From positions 18,286,501 to 18,350,500 of the forward strand of contig NC_092672.1 of assembly GCF_964355755.1 (NCBI RefSeq): a stretch of DNA of 64,000 nt. The letters run 5' to 3'. This stretch comes from Antedon mediterranea. Its lineage: Eukaryota > Echinodermata > Crinoidea > Comatulida > Antedonidae. The notes below the pieces were generated by a model. That model was not told where the DNA came from. It did not search any database and was given only the letters and a program-made list of their open reading frames with translations. This document shows, one piece after another, positions 1-9,622 of the stretch. The translations under genes were made by a program, and so were the position numbers. Each line of letters opens with the position of its first letter. Position 1 is the first letter of the stretch.

Positions 1-395
1 GAGGGGGTGGCAATGTAGGCCTATCACCATGACCGAAACTGTACTTGGAATGTTTTAAACTACATTTGAAAACTACAACTTAGGGATTATGGGTTGGGAG
101 TGATGGCTAACATAATTTGTACTGGCATCGTCTTAAAGACATCACCCAGTATCTGAGGTATGTTGGGAGGGGAAGGAGGAGGGGCGAAAATACTGGCGTA
201 ATGAAGTAGCCTATCCCGATGGGGAACACTGTATGGTTTAGAAATGATTAATTCCCTCCCTGAACCATTTGATGATGGAAAGTTTTCAGTCAGACAGACA
301 CCAGGGAAGTTTAAGGGAATTTGGACAGACATGGGAGTGGAGACGACAATTATAAAAGAAAGCAAGAGCAACAGCGGAATAATAGGATTGACTCG
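1..395. other. unassigned sequence upstream of first pseudogene
   Basis: I see no recognisable coding motif, repeat or RNA gene here. It may contain the lost N-terminal part of the pseudogene that becomes recognisable at 444. A TAGGCCTA palindrome lies at about position 16. Confidence 0.4.
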
Positions 396-727
396 TAGAG
401 GTTCAGCTGTACTGAGGTAGACATGTATACGGCACCTTTATAGGTGTTTCGCCTAACAGGAAATGTCGAGGAAAAGGCAAATCAACACCCTGAAATATTT
501 AAGGCTGGAAATAGAATGTTATTTATTTCAGGCGGATATCAAATGAGATTGATGTCAAAGGTGGTAAATCAGATAGGAATTAATGAAATTGTAGAAGACT
601 TATTGTCAACTCATACTGAAGCTGATACAAGAATGCTCTTGTATTTTAACAACCGAATGATCACTATACATTCTAAAGGACGGCTAATTGTTAAAGATAA
701 AGACGTGCTAGTTCTTTTGACACATTA

Positions 728-1104
728 GGGAGGTTTCGCAACCTTACGAATACGATAACGAAAACGGGTATAGTTTTTGATCTTTTGCACATTTTGCATT
801 TGAATCAGGAATGATTCATGATTATAATATAATTATAGATTTATTGAAAGTAATTTACTAAAGTAATTAGTAAAAAGTAAAGGTCAATTTTGATAAATAG
901 CAGTTTTTAAAGTCCTCACTCGCTTTGATGTTACGCTAGGCCTAGGCAGCCAAGCACCAAAGCAATACGTACCACCTGCGCTTCGCTCAAATTTACCGCA
1001 GTCATATTTTGGACGGCGCCCTCAATATTTTTCCTGCCTTACGAATAACGAATACGTGTGCATGACGTTTTCGTTATCGTATTTGTAAGATTGCAAAACC
1101 TCCC
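728..1104. mobile_element. 377-bp MITE with TA target duplication (Tc1/mariner-type)
   Basis: The terminal inverted repeat begins GGGAGGTTTCGCAACCTTAC at the left and its imperfect complement ends the element at 1104. The match runs for about 40 bp and includes ATACGATAACGAAAACG. TA dinucleotides flank it at 726-727 and 1105-1106. There is no coding capacity. It splits the VLVLLTH region of the surrounding pseudogene. The TA duplication and short length point to a non-autonomous Tc1/mariner-type element, but the family is not identified. Confidence 0.8.
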
Positions 1105-1434
1105 TATTATTGTTGAGAAATGCAGGGAATTTGTGAAGTTTGGTTTGAGACTGGCCACATGACCAAGATGTTAGATTTTAGAAGGTATATTCCAGTGCAT
1201 TCAATTCTGATCGGATTGGGAAAGAAGTTAGTAAAGTGTTGCCAGCTGCACATTCCCTTACAGAATGTGACACAGTCTCATCATTATTTGGAGTAGGAAA
1301 GAAAACAGTGTTCCGTATATTGCTGAAAATGCCAAAAGAACACTTAAATAATCTTCAAGATCTTAATGATGATGACATAAAGCTGTGAACTTTTCAAGGA
1401 AATTTGTTGCTAATCTTTATGATACTACTATGTA

Positions 1435-1670
1435 TGGCACGCCAAGCTGTCATTTATTTGGAAATAAAGATATCTTAGTTTAAAACTAAGATATCTTAGT
1501 TTAAAACTAAGATATCTTAGTTTAAAACTAAGATATCTCTATAGAGATATCTCTATTAAAAACTAAGATATCTCTATTAAAAACTAAGATATATCTATTT
1601 AAAACTAAGATATCTCTATTAAAAACTAAGATATCTCTATTGCTTGAATAAATGACAGCTTAGCGCGCCA
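1435..1670. mobile_element. 236-bp MITE made of tandem palindromes, TA target duplication
   Basis: The ends TGGCACGCCAAGCTGTCATT and TGGCGCGCTAAGCTGTCATT (right end, complement strand) are terminal inverted repeats of about 24 bp. TA duplications lie at 1433-1434 and 1671-1672. The interior is a tandem run of the perfect palindrome AAACTAAGATATCTTAGTTT and shortened variants built on ACTAAGATATCT. It is non-coding, and is the second insertion in the same pseudogene. Confidence 0.8.
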
Positions 1671-1941
1671 TAACTATGCGATTTGAAGGAACACATGAAT
1701 GTCTCAATAAGCTACGGGTTTGTATGGCAACAACACGTTGTGCATCAGTATCAAAACTTCCACCATGTGAAGCATCATTCCTGCAACACGTCAAACGTGC
1801 ATCATGGCAGACAAAGACATGGTGTAAATCACATGTGGCAAAACCAGAACTTCCGAACCCTATTGGAAATGGTTGGGAATTCAATGATAATGGTGTAAAG
1901 TCCTGTTTTTTTTTAAAGGCCAAACTGCAGTAGACAAATTG

Positions 1942-2579
1942 TGTTGTAAAGATTTATGTCGTCCGTTGAGGGCGCATATTATAATATGCTTCGAGTATCG
2001 GACGATGGTGTGCGTGCACCCGTTCGCAGTTAATGTCATATAAACATGCCTGTAGCGTTCCAATCACCATATTATTATGTAAATTATAGTGTTTTGGTGA
2101 GTTCTGAAATATTATTAACCTTATTACTTGTTTTTATATAAACCAGGAATCCTGGTAATAGGCTGTAATTGTTGATAAAAAGATTTTAAAAGTTATATTT
2201 TAGTCAGTTTAGGTGACGTCTCTAGGCCGACGCACGTTGTTTTCATTGTTTTGTACTCTGCGAGAGCCTCTCTCGCTCGGACAGTTTGGGTCACGTGACC
2301 CGTATGCTAATATTGCCGGTACTATTGTAACTTATCCGTTTCCATTTATTTTGTATTTGTAGTGATGAATGAACACAAGCACACACGCACACGCACACAC
2401 CCACATTGCCAAATAGCCACATTGACACCTTGTCAATTTGCAACCTCATCACCTATACTGTGGAGGATTACCTATTAAAAGATACCTTGAGTTTTACACG
2501 CCGACTACTTTGTTTCATTCTGTCTGTAAATCTACCCACTTACTACCGAACCAGATAAAACAGTACATACATTTCTACA
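1942..2579 (+). repeat. BEL1 5' LTR
   Basis: It starts TGTTGTAAAG and ends ATTTCTACA. It contains a CA-rich microsatellite near 2380-2405. Compared with the 3' LTR it has about 43 extra bases around 2275-2320 (containing TCACGTGACC) and lacks two bases near 2220. As in other LTRs it should carry the promoter and polyadenylation signals. Confidence 0.92.
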
Positions 2580-2596
2580 TGGTCCCTCGAGCCGGA
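2580..2596 (+). promoter_or_regulatory. BEL1 primer-binding site
   Basis: TGGTCCCTCGAGCCGG follows the LTR without a gap, the expected position for tRNA-primed minus-strand synthesis, and begins with the TGG that complements a tRNA CCA end. I do not assign the tRNA. Confidence 0.6.
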
Positions 2597-2601
2597 TAAA
2601 A

Positions 2602-5600
2602 ATGGCGGAGGAATTGAAACAACTGAAAATCAACAGACGTAATGCTAAAGGAAATTTAACCAGACAAGGCAACGCACTGAGGAGGATGCTTGCATTGGAG
2701 AACCCAGATTTGGAAGAGATTAAAAGGAAGGCAGATTTATTAGAGGACCTCTTCGCCGTAGTAGAACTAAAGCATAACGAATTAGTCGAACATGTGGAGG
2801 GCGAGGAAGACTACAACACAGAAGAGAAATGGATGCAGGATTGCCAGGACCAGTTCTTGATTGAAAAGGAACAGACAAGAAACAGTATTAGATCTTTAGA
2901 AAAGAAACTAAATGAGACTGTTGTTTTAGTAAATGACAGTAATGTAAATAATAGTAATGTTATTAATGATGAAGTTTCAAGTAATCAAAATGATATCCAT
3001 GATGATAATGTTAGTGATGTTAATTTAAGTGATCCCGCTATTGAAGTTGATAATGTTAACGATAATAATGTCATTAACCCTAATTTATCCACAGCCAGCA
3101 GTAGTTCATTGGACACAAACGCCTTCAACTGGGAAGGCTTGTTACGGGCAATTGCTCTACCCCGCAGCCAACCGAAAAAATTCAGAGGAGACCCGCTACG
3201 GTACCATGCATTCATTACAGCATACAAGAGCACCGTTTCTCAAGTCCCAGATGATGGTGTCAAGTTACAACATCTACTCTCATTATGTGAGGGTGCTGCA
3301 TATTCTTCAATACAGTATTGTGTCCTTAAACCAGCCGAAGAAGGCTACATAGCAGCCATTAAAAAGCTAAAAGAGAAGTTTGGGGACCCCAACATAATAA
3401 CCAAGGCCTGGACTGATAAAATACTGAAGCGAGAGACAGTTACCCTCGATACACTCGGAGATTTTGCAGATGACCTAGGAAACTGCTACGGAACCCTAGA
3501 AGCTTTGGGGAAACTCTCGGAACTGGATACCATGGAGGGATTATCCAAAGTTGTGCAGATTTTACCGACATTCCTCCGAAACAAGTGGAAAGACGTCAAT
3601 TTCAAGTTGAAAGAGAACCATACCACCGCTACACTCAAGCATCTACTTGAATTTGTTCAGAAGGCTAGGGACAAAGAGGAAGATCCAGTATTTGGAAGGG
3701 TGCTAACCGCTAAGAAACCAGAAAAGGATAAACCTAACCAAAGGGATCACCAAAGAAATCACCGACCACCAACAACTATGACCCTTACAGATACGAAAGA
3801 CAGCAAGAAACTACCTCGGATGTTCTGTCCTTACTGTAACGGAAACGAGCATTTCCTTGGGGGCTGCAAAAGCTTTAGAGAACTAAGCAAATCCCAGATG
3901 AAGGATTGGATCACTAATAACAATCGCTGTAAACATTGCGCTAGAAAACATGTTACCACCGAATGTACTCTTCGGAAGGGTTGTAAGATGTGCTCTGAAC
4001 TGCATCTTACAGTTTTGCACGACACCCTGTCACCGGCATCTCAACAGTCCACTCCTTCCAATCCAGCAGCGGCAACCAACCAACTCTACAGTCTGTGTCA
4101 ACAGTACAAGCCCAGAGACGTATTCCTGAAAATCGTCCCGGTAACATTATACAGTCCTACCAGCCAAGTTGATACCTACGCTGTTTTAGATGGTGGGTCG
4201 ATGAGAACCATGCTGCTCACTGATGGAATGAATAAACTACACATACAGGGCCATGAAGACAGCATTGTTCTGAAAACTGTGGAACACGGAACAACCACTG
4301 TTCCTGGACGGAGTGTAAACGTACAAATATCGGCAAGAGGCGAGACTCACAACAGATATAACCTTGACGATGCGTTTTCTTCGACCTTGTTAACACTGGG
4401 GACCTACTCGTACCCAACAAGAGAGATCAAAGAGAACTACAATTACCTGAAAGATGTCCCTTTACCAGAAATAACTGACGCACTTCCTTTAGTCATGATC
4501 GGAGCTGACAACGTACATTTGCTTACGCATAGAAGCCCGATGATACAGCTAGGCATTAACTCTCCAGCAGCAGTACATACAGTGTTTGGATGGACATTGC
4601 ATGGCCCAGTTCCTATGCCTTTGACCAAGCCACCGGTCACTGTAACAACCTTCACCCTATGCGAGTCATCACAACTGAAGTCTGATGTTAGAAGGCCTTG
4701 GCAGGTGGAAGAACTTCCTCCTAGTAAGGCAGCAACTCGTTCTCGACTCGACCAAATGGCAGTGAACAATCTCGACCATTCCACACACCTGATTCAAGTA
4801 GATGGAGTGAACCGTTATGAGGTTCCTCTGTTGCGTGATAACAGCGGTACACGATTCCGAGCTGGTGTTGAGTCGGTGATTCCACACATGAGGAGAACGG
4901 AGAGGTGCTACAACCAGAAGCCTGAAAGACGTGAGAAACACAACCAATTAATCCAGAAGCTAGTCGACGATAAACTAGTGAAGATTATTACAGCCGAAGA
5001 AGCCGAGAAGTCTGAGGAATCGTGGTTCGTCCCTCACTATGTTATCGAACAGAAAGGTAAACATAGATTAGTGTTCAATTGCTCCCACGAATTCCAGGGT
5101 CTGAACTTGAATAAGCATCTGCTAGCCGGACCTAATTTGGGTTCATCTCTCATCGGAGTAATCCTGAGGTTTCGCCAACATGAAGTAGCGATATCTGGCG
5201 ACATTAAAGCCATGTTCCACCAGGTACGACTAAAACCAGAAGACCAATCCCTGTTCCGCTTCATCTGGAGGGATTGTGATGAAACTAAACAACCTACCAT
5301 CTACCAATGGTTATCTCTGTTATTTGGATCTACCTGTAGCCCGTGCTGCGCTACTTATCCACTCCAGAAACTAGCTGTAGAGCATGGTGAACAATATCCA
5401 GAAGTTAAAAGATCCGTCATGGAGGCCTTTTATGTAGACAACTGTTTGGATAGCACGAAATCTACAGAAGAAGCTGAAATCCTTGTGCATGACATCAGGA
5501 CTGTACTGAGCATGGCTGGCTTCAACGTCAGACAGTGGGCTAGCAATAAACCGGAGGTTTTAAAGGGATTGCCTGAAGAAGCACTCTCATCCTGCACTAT

Positions 5601-5922
5601 ATTAGAGTTCCAACAAGACACTAATGAAGCAGAACCTATGTTGGGTATGCGCTGGGATACTGGATCTGACTCACTTACATACCGCCAGAATCACGATCAT
5701 CAAGATGTTGTAACAATGCGATATATTTACCGGACACTGGCAAGACAATACGACCCCATTGGCTTCTTGGTTCCATTCCTTATTAGGGGCAAGCTTATAG
5801 TCCAAGACTTGTGGAATATGGATAACATCGATTGGGACAGAGAAATAACTAACTCCGAGATTCGAGCCTCCTGGGTCCAATGGGAAGACGAACTTAAGTA
5901 CATCGATCAGGTCAACATCTAG
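2602..5922 (+). CDS. BEL1 gag-protease-reverse transcriptase, ends at in-frame TAG
   Basis: This is the first 1106 codons of the BEL/Pao polyprotein. The start at 2602 lies 22 bases after the LTR. Residues 1-110 are charged and coiled-coil-like. About 110-170 is Asn/Asp-rich linker. About 187-380 matches the DUF1759-type gag domain (KKFRGDPLRYHAFITAY). Cys/His knuckles follow at about 409 (CPYCNGNEHFLGGC), 443 (CKHCARKHVTTEC) and 465. A DUF1758-type protease region at about 515-690 has YAVLDGGS at the expected active site. RT runs from about 790 to 1060, with LVFNCSHEF, GDIKAMFHQVRL and FYVDNCLDS. The last has YVDN where most RTs have YVDD; I believe this variant occurs in other BEL elements, but it should be checked. 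The TAG at 5920-5922 sits before the RNase H region, and the same frame continues beyond it. Confidence 0.9.
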   Translation: MAEELKQLKINRRNAKGNLTRQGNALRRMLALENPDLEEIKRKADLLEDLFAVVELKHNELVEHVEGEEDYNTEEKWMQDCQDQFLIEKEQTRNSIRSLEKKLNETVVLVNDSNVNNSNVINDEVSSNQNDIHDDNVSDVNLSDPAIEVDNVNDNNVINPNLSTASSSSLDTNAFNWEGLLRAIALPRSQPKKFRGDPLRYHAFITAYKSTVSQVPDDGVKLQHLLSLCEGAAYSSIQYCVLKPAEEGYIAAIKKLKEKFGDPNIITKAWTDKILKRETVTLDTLGDFADDLGNCYGTLEALGKLSELDTMEGLSKVVQILPTFLRNKWKDVNFKLKENHTTATLKHLLEFVQKARDKEEDPVFGRVLTAKKPEKDKPNQRDHQRNHRPPTTMTLTDTKDSKKLPRMFCPYCNGNEHFLGGCKSFRELSKSQMKDWITNNNRCKHCARKHVTTECTLRKGCKMCSELHLTVLHDTLSPASQQSTPSNPAAATNQLYSLCQQYKPRDVFLKIVPVTLYSPTSQVDTYAVLDGGSMRTMLLTDGMNKLHIQGHEDSIVLKTVEHGTTTVPGRSVNVQISARGETHNRYNLDDAFSSTLLTLGTYSYPTREIKENYNYLKDVPLPEITDALPLVMIGADNVHLLTHRSPMIQLGINSPAAVHTVFGWTLHGPVPMPLTKPPVTVTTFTLCESSQLKSDVRRPWQVEELPPSKAATRSRLDQMAVNNLDHSTHLIQVDGVNRYEVPLLRDNSGTRFRAGVESVIPHMRRTERCYNQKPERREKHNQLIQKLVDDKLVKIITAEEAEKSEESWFVPHYVIEQKGKHRLVFNCSHEFQGLNLNKHLLAGPNLGSSLIGVILRFRQHEVAISGDIKAMFHQVRLKPEDQSLFRFIWRDCDETKQPTIYQWLSLLFGSTCSPCCATYPLQKLAVEHGEQYPEVKRSVMEAFYVDNCLDSTKSTEEAEILVHDIRTVLSMAGFNVRQWASNKPEVLKGLPEEALSSCTILEFQQDTNEAEPMLGMRWDTGSDSLTYRQNHDHQDVVTMRYIYRTLARQYDPIGFLVPFLIRGKLIVQDLWNMDNIDWDREITNSEIRASWVQWEDELKYIDQVNI

Positions 5923-8004
5923 AGACGATATCTCACACTTAAGGATGCCACTCACCAGTTACATGTCTTCTGCGATTCTTCCGAAAGAGCTTATGGTGCA
6001 GTCGGCTACATCCGCGGAGAGCGAGATGGGAAAGTGGAAACCGCATTCGTTATAGCCAAATCCAAAGTTGCTCCTAAGAAACAGTTAAGCATGCCAAGAT
6101 TGGAACTCTGCGCCGCACTGGTTGGTGCGAGACTGATGGACTTTATGGAGCAAACCTTGAAGATTCCTATTAGTACGAAGCACCTGTGGAGCGATTCCAC
6201 AACGGTACTGACGTGGCTCACTTCAGAAACCTGTAGATTCAAGGTCTTCGTCGGAACTCGAGTAACAGAAATAAACCACTTAACCAAAGACATGACCTGG
6301 CACTATGTGCCTACAAAGCAGAATGTAGCAGATGATATCACAAGAGGTATGTCCTTGGAGGAAGTCGCAAGCGACCACAGGTGGAAATATGGACCGTCCT
6401 TTCTAGCTCAGGCTACAGACCACTGGCCAGTGATGCCCAAACTCAAAGATCAACCTGGTGACACAGAAGTCAAGAAAAGTGTTTTCTGTGGGCTAGTCAA
6501 TGTTGATGCTACAGATGAGATCAGCCACCTAAAGGACTTTGATGCACTGTTGCTCCAGCTCGGCCGGAAGTTTGATGGGGCGGCCCCTCAACAAATTGAG
6601 AATGAAGCCTGGAGAATGGTACAACGATGCTGTTTCCCAGAAGACGTTACAGCACTGAAAACTGGAACCTCACTACCTACAGGTAGTAGACTGAAGCAAT
6701 TAAGTCCAGAATGGGACAATGACGCTGGTCTTATAAGAGTAGGTGGACGATTGAGTGAAGCAAATGCTATACAAGAGCAATTGAAGCACCCAATCATTCT
6801 TGATCCAAAGCACTACATCACAAAACTCATAATCCGACATACCGACGCTAAGTTGCTACATCCTGGACCAGAACGTGTTCTAGCAGACCTGAGAAGGAGA
6901 TACTGGATTCTCAGAGGCAGAGAAGCTGTTAAAGGACAACAACGACTTTGTCAAGAATGTCAGAGGTGGCGAGCAAATCCTACCATTCCTCGGATGAGAG
7001 ACCTGCCGGCCGCAAGATTACAAATATTCAAACCTGTTTTCCACTGCACCGGGATCGACTGCTTCGGACCCATGTCTGTGAAAGTTGGACGGAGAACAGA
7101 AAAGAGATGGGGAATAGTCTACAAGTGTATGACAGTTGGCGCCATCCATTTAGAGCTTTTGGAGAGCATGAATACGGAAGCATTCCTGTTGTCGTTTCGC
7201 AGATTTGTTGCGCGAAAGGGCCAACCAGCTAAGATTTTCAGTGATTGTGGAACTAACTTCAAAGGGGGAGACAAAGAACTCAAGTCAGCCTTCGACCTGA
7301 TGACAGCTGATCTTCGAGACAAACTACGACCGTTTCAAGTAGAATTCATCTACAATCCTCCTAACGCTCCTCACTTCGGAGGAATATGGGAGAGAGCGGT
7401 TAGGAGTGCGAAGACAGCTCTCAGAGTAGCAATAGGCAACCAGCTAGTTACAGAACCAGTTCTTATGACCCTGCTTATAGAAGTTGAAGGTATACTAAAC
7501 CCAAAACCACTGGGTTACGTATCAAATGACTCTAAGGATGTCAACGCGGTTACACCCAACATCCTTCTGATGGGACGGCTAGATCCAGTTATGCCACAGG
7601 TGATATACACCGAACATGATCTTTTGACGAAGAAAAGATGGAGACATAGCCAGGTGCTGATTAACCATTTCTGGAGACACTTTATCAGGCACCACTTGCC
7701 GAACCTGCAGGTCAGGCAGAAGTGGTGGAGGGAGTCGGAGAACTTGCAGGAAGACACGGTCGTCCTTATCATGGACAACCTACTTCCCCGAGGCCAATGG
7801 ATAATAGGACGTATAACCAAAGTTTTCCCCGGAGAGGATGGCAGAGTGCGCCCGGCCAAAGTACTCGTTAAGGGCATATGTACGCCCTGTTGTAAAACTG
7901 ATCAAACTCCCAGAGCTTCAGTAACCGTTCAAGTTTTTTTTTTTATTAGATACCTTGTATTTACATGTCTTTATATGATAGTTTACTTTAAATTTAGTGC
8001 CTAA
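5923..8004 (+). CDS. BEL1 RNase H-integrase half of the polyprotein
   Basis: This is in the same frame as the upstream ORF, separated only by the TAG at 5920-5922. RNase H signatures are VFCDSSERAYGAVGY near 5970, PRLELCAALVGARL near 6100 and HLWSDSTTVLTWL near 6180. Integrase follows. Its zinc-binding segment has RHTDAKLLHPG (about 6840) and CQEC (about 6955). Its catalytic core has GIDCFGPM (about 7052), SDCGTNF (about 7240) and GGIWERAVRSAK (about 7380), supplying D, D and E. A C-terminal DUF5641-like region ends around 7910, and the last codons run into low-complexity T. An internal ATG at 6034 exists, but read-through or ancestral continuity is the simpler reading. No other break is visible. 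Confidence 0.88.
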   Translation, partial: RRYLTLKDATHQLHVFCDSSERAYGAVGYIRGERDGKVETAFVIAKSKVAPKKQLSMPRLELCAALVGARLMDFMEQTLKIPISTKHLWSDSTTVLTWLTSETCRFKVFVGTRVTEINHLTKDMTWHYVPTKQNVADDITRGMSLEEVASDHRWKYGPSFLAQATDHWPVMPKLKDQPGDTEVKKSVFCGLVNVDATDEISHLKDFDALLLQLGRKFDGAAPQQIENEAWRMVQRCCFPEDVTALKTGTSLPTGSRLKQLSPEWDNDAGLIRVGGRLSEANAIQEQLKHPIILDPKHYITKLIIRHTDAKLLHPGPERVLADLRRRYWILRGREAVKGQQRLCQECQRWRANPTIPRMRDLPAARLQIFKPVFHCTGIDCFGPMSVKVGRRTEKRWGIVYKCMTVGAIHLELLESMNTEAFLLSFRRFVARKGQPAKIFSDCGTNFKGGDKELKSAFDLMTADLRDKLRPFQVEFIYNPPNAPHFGGIWERAVRSAKTALRVAIGNQLVTEPVLMTLLIEVEGILNPKPLGYVSNDSKDVNAVTPNILLMGRLDPVMPQVIYTEHDLLTKKRWRHSQVLINHFWRHFIRHHLPNLQVRQKWWRESENLQEDTVVLIMDNLLPRGQWIIGRITKVFPGEDGRVRPAKVLVKGICTPCCKTDQTPRASVTVQVFFFIRYLVFTCLYMIVYFKFSA

Positions 8005-8017
8005 ATTTAGGGGCGGC

Positions 8018-8612
8018 TGTTGTAAAGATTTATGTCGTCCGTTGAGGGCGCATATTATAATATGCTTCGAGTATCGGACGATGGTGTGCGTGCACCCGTT
8101 CGCAGTTAATGTCATATAAACATGCCTGTAGCGTTCCAATCACCATATTATTATGTAAATTATAGTGTTTTGGTGAGTTCTGAAATATTATTAACCTTAT
8201 TACTTGTTTTTATATAAACCAGGAATCCTGGTAATAGGCTGTAATTGTTGATAAAAAGATTTTAAAAGTTATATTTTAGTCAGTTTAGGTGACGTCTTCT
8301 CTAGGCCGACGCACGTTGTTTTCATTGTTTTGTACTCTGCGAGAGCCTCTCTCTCTATTGTAACTTATCCGTTTCCATTTATTTTGTATTTGTAGTGATG
8401 AATGAACACAAGCACACACGCACACGCACACACCCACATTGCCAAATAGCCACATTGACACCTTGTCAATTTGCAACCTCATCACCTATACTGTGGAGGA
8501 TTACCTATTAAAAGATACCTTGAGTTTTACACGCCGACTACTTTGTTTCATTCTGTCTGTCATTCTACCCACTTACTACCGAACCAGATAAAACAGTACA
8601 TACATTTCTACA
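8018..8612 (+). repeat. BEL1 3' LTR
   Basis: It starts TGTTGTAAAG and ends TTCTACA, 595 bp, almost identical to the 5' copy apart from a deletion of about 43 bp after CTCTCTCTCT. A purine-rich TTAGGGGCGGC precedes it. The AATTG target duplication follows at 8613-8617. Confidence 0.92.
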
Positions 8613-8655
8613 AATTGCAAGATCTGTTTTGTGCATATGAAGGGAAAAGCAAATA
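8613..8655 (+). pseudogene. 3' tail of the HTEADTRM-family pseudogene
   Basis: If BEL1 and one AATTG copy are removed, the frame ending ...KGQTAVDKL at 1941 continues as QDLFCAYEGKSK and stops at 8653-8655. This ties the fragment to the upstream pseudogene and confirms the insertion point. Downstream cysteine motifs typical of some relatives are not visible. Confidence 0.55.
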
Positions 8656-8656
8656 G

Positions 8657-9622
8657 GTATAGGACCGTAGAATATTTCAAGGTATTGTTGCGGCAGCCAA
8701 ATTTGCATATCGCTTGCCCGGTGTGGCGAAGCGTCATCTAGCGTGGTTTGTGAAATGTTAGGCACTCAATCTCTTGACATCATTGCATTGAGTCATTAAT
8801 TCCCACAGCCAATTGTGCGGGACATCTAGGAGTGATTGTTTAGAGCTTATTTATTGGTCTGTCTGTCTGTCGGTCCGGTATCACTATGCGTTTTATCGCT
8901 TTCTGACCTTATCTTGATATCAGTTTAATCTAGCTAGGTCAATTTTTCACAGTATATTCCTTATGGCCAGGAATCAATGTGGTTATGTTTTCACGGTGCG
9001 CAATAAAAAATTACGCGGTCTACGCACGATTCAACGAAATCACGTTTGTAATCATATCTTCACAACCATGAATCACAATTAAATAAAATTTGGTACTCAT
9101 AAATTTCAGGGCATAAATCATCATATGGCAATACAATTACGTGCGTAGCGCATGTAACGCATGCGTACGCGCGCTTAACATTTTCAAAATTTATTTTCGA
9201 TGAAATAAGAGTACATTTCAGGCAATTTTAAGCGTTTACAAAATTGCCATGAGTGCGCATATTTTTGCGCGCGCACTGCGCGTTAAATGTTATTGCGCAC
9301 TCTTTTTGCCCGATTTCTGTTTTCTTGACTTACTTTTCAACTCGAAATTACGTTATACGAGCACGTCGAAAGTGACAGGCTACGCACGTGTAAATTTAAA
9401 AAAAATAAATGTTTTTAAACATTTCAACATTTTTAAACATGTTCAGTAATTTCGGTCAGTATAGTTCACTATGTCGGTCGGTCGGTCTCTCTGTCTGTCT
9501 GTCTGTCGGTCGGTCTGTCTGTCGGTCCGGTATCACTATGCATTGTAGCACGCGACTTAATGGCTGTTGGCCTTGTTCTAATACCAGAGAATGTTTTTAG
9601 CAGGTTTCAATAACTATATTGG
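8657..9622. other. non-coding stretch with two GTCT-rich blocks
   Basis: No gene is recognised. Two GTCTGTCTGTCGGTC-type blocks, each followed by CGGTCCGGTATCACTATGC, lie near 8858-8890 and 9473-9542, in direct orientation about 650 bp apart. They could mark an internal tandem duplication or the ends of an unknown repeat. Around 9140-9290 the sequence is rich in CG within GCGCGC-type words. Confidence 0.4.

Larger units (their letters stand above)
444..1941 (+). pseudogene. decayed gene of the HTEADTRM / ECDTVSSLFG repetitive family
   Basis: The product is unknown. I recognise the motif series as a high-copy family seen in many invertebrates, probably transposon-associated (inference). Visible in order: STHTEADTRMLL and DVLVLLTH (444-727), then after an insertion IPVHSIL, a frameshift near 1206, AAHSLTECDTVSSLFGVGKK (about 1230-1310), a stop at 1386, and after a second insertion LNKLRV, KLPPCEA and NPIGNGWE (1676-1900). 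A frame slip lies in the T-run near 1905. Two MITEs and a BEL element interrupt it. Joining across each insert (727 to 1105, 1434 to 1671, 1941 to 8618) brings the family motifs into register. A gene in this condition cannot be translated. Its last codons lie beyond the BEL element at 8613-8655. Confidence 0.6.
1942..8612 (+). mobile_element. BEL/Pao LTR retrotransposon (BEL1), nearly intact
   Basis: This is a complete element: two highly similar LTRs (1942-2579 and 8018-8612), a primer-binding site beginning TGG directly after the 5' LTR, one gag-pol frame of about 1800 codons broken by a single in-frame TAG, and a purine-rich stretch before the 3' LTR. The 5-bp duplication AATTG at 1937-1941 and 8613-8617 fits BEL/Pao. 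Close LTR similarity implies recent insertion, although the LTRs differ by indels. It sits in the last codons of the pseudogene that starts at 444. Confidence 0.93.

Noticed and set aside
1478-1645. CRISPR-like array of regular repeats
   Set aside because: Repeats are contiguous palindromes without spacers inside a TA-flanked MITE, in a eukaryotic genome.
1942-2063. 60-73 codon reverse-strand ORF MERYRHVYMTLTANGC, present twice
   Set aside because: It lies within both BEL1 LTRs and repeats only because the LTRs do.
8276-8500. tRNA or small RNA gene in LTR-proximal sequence
   Set aside because: No cloverleaf or box A/B pair could be found by eye here or elsewhere in the window.
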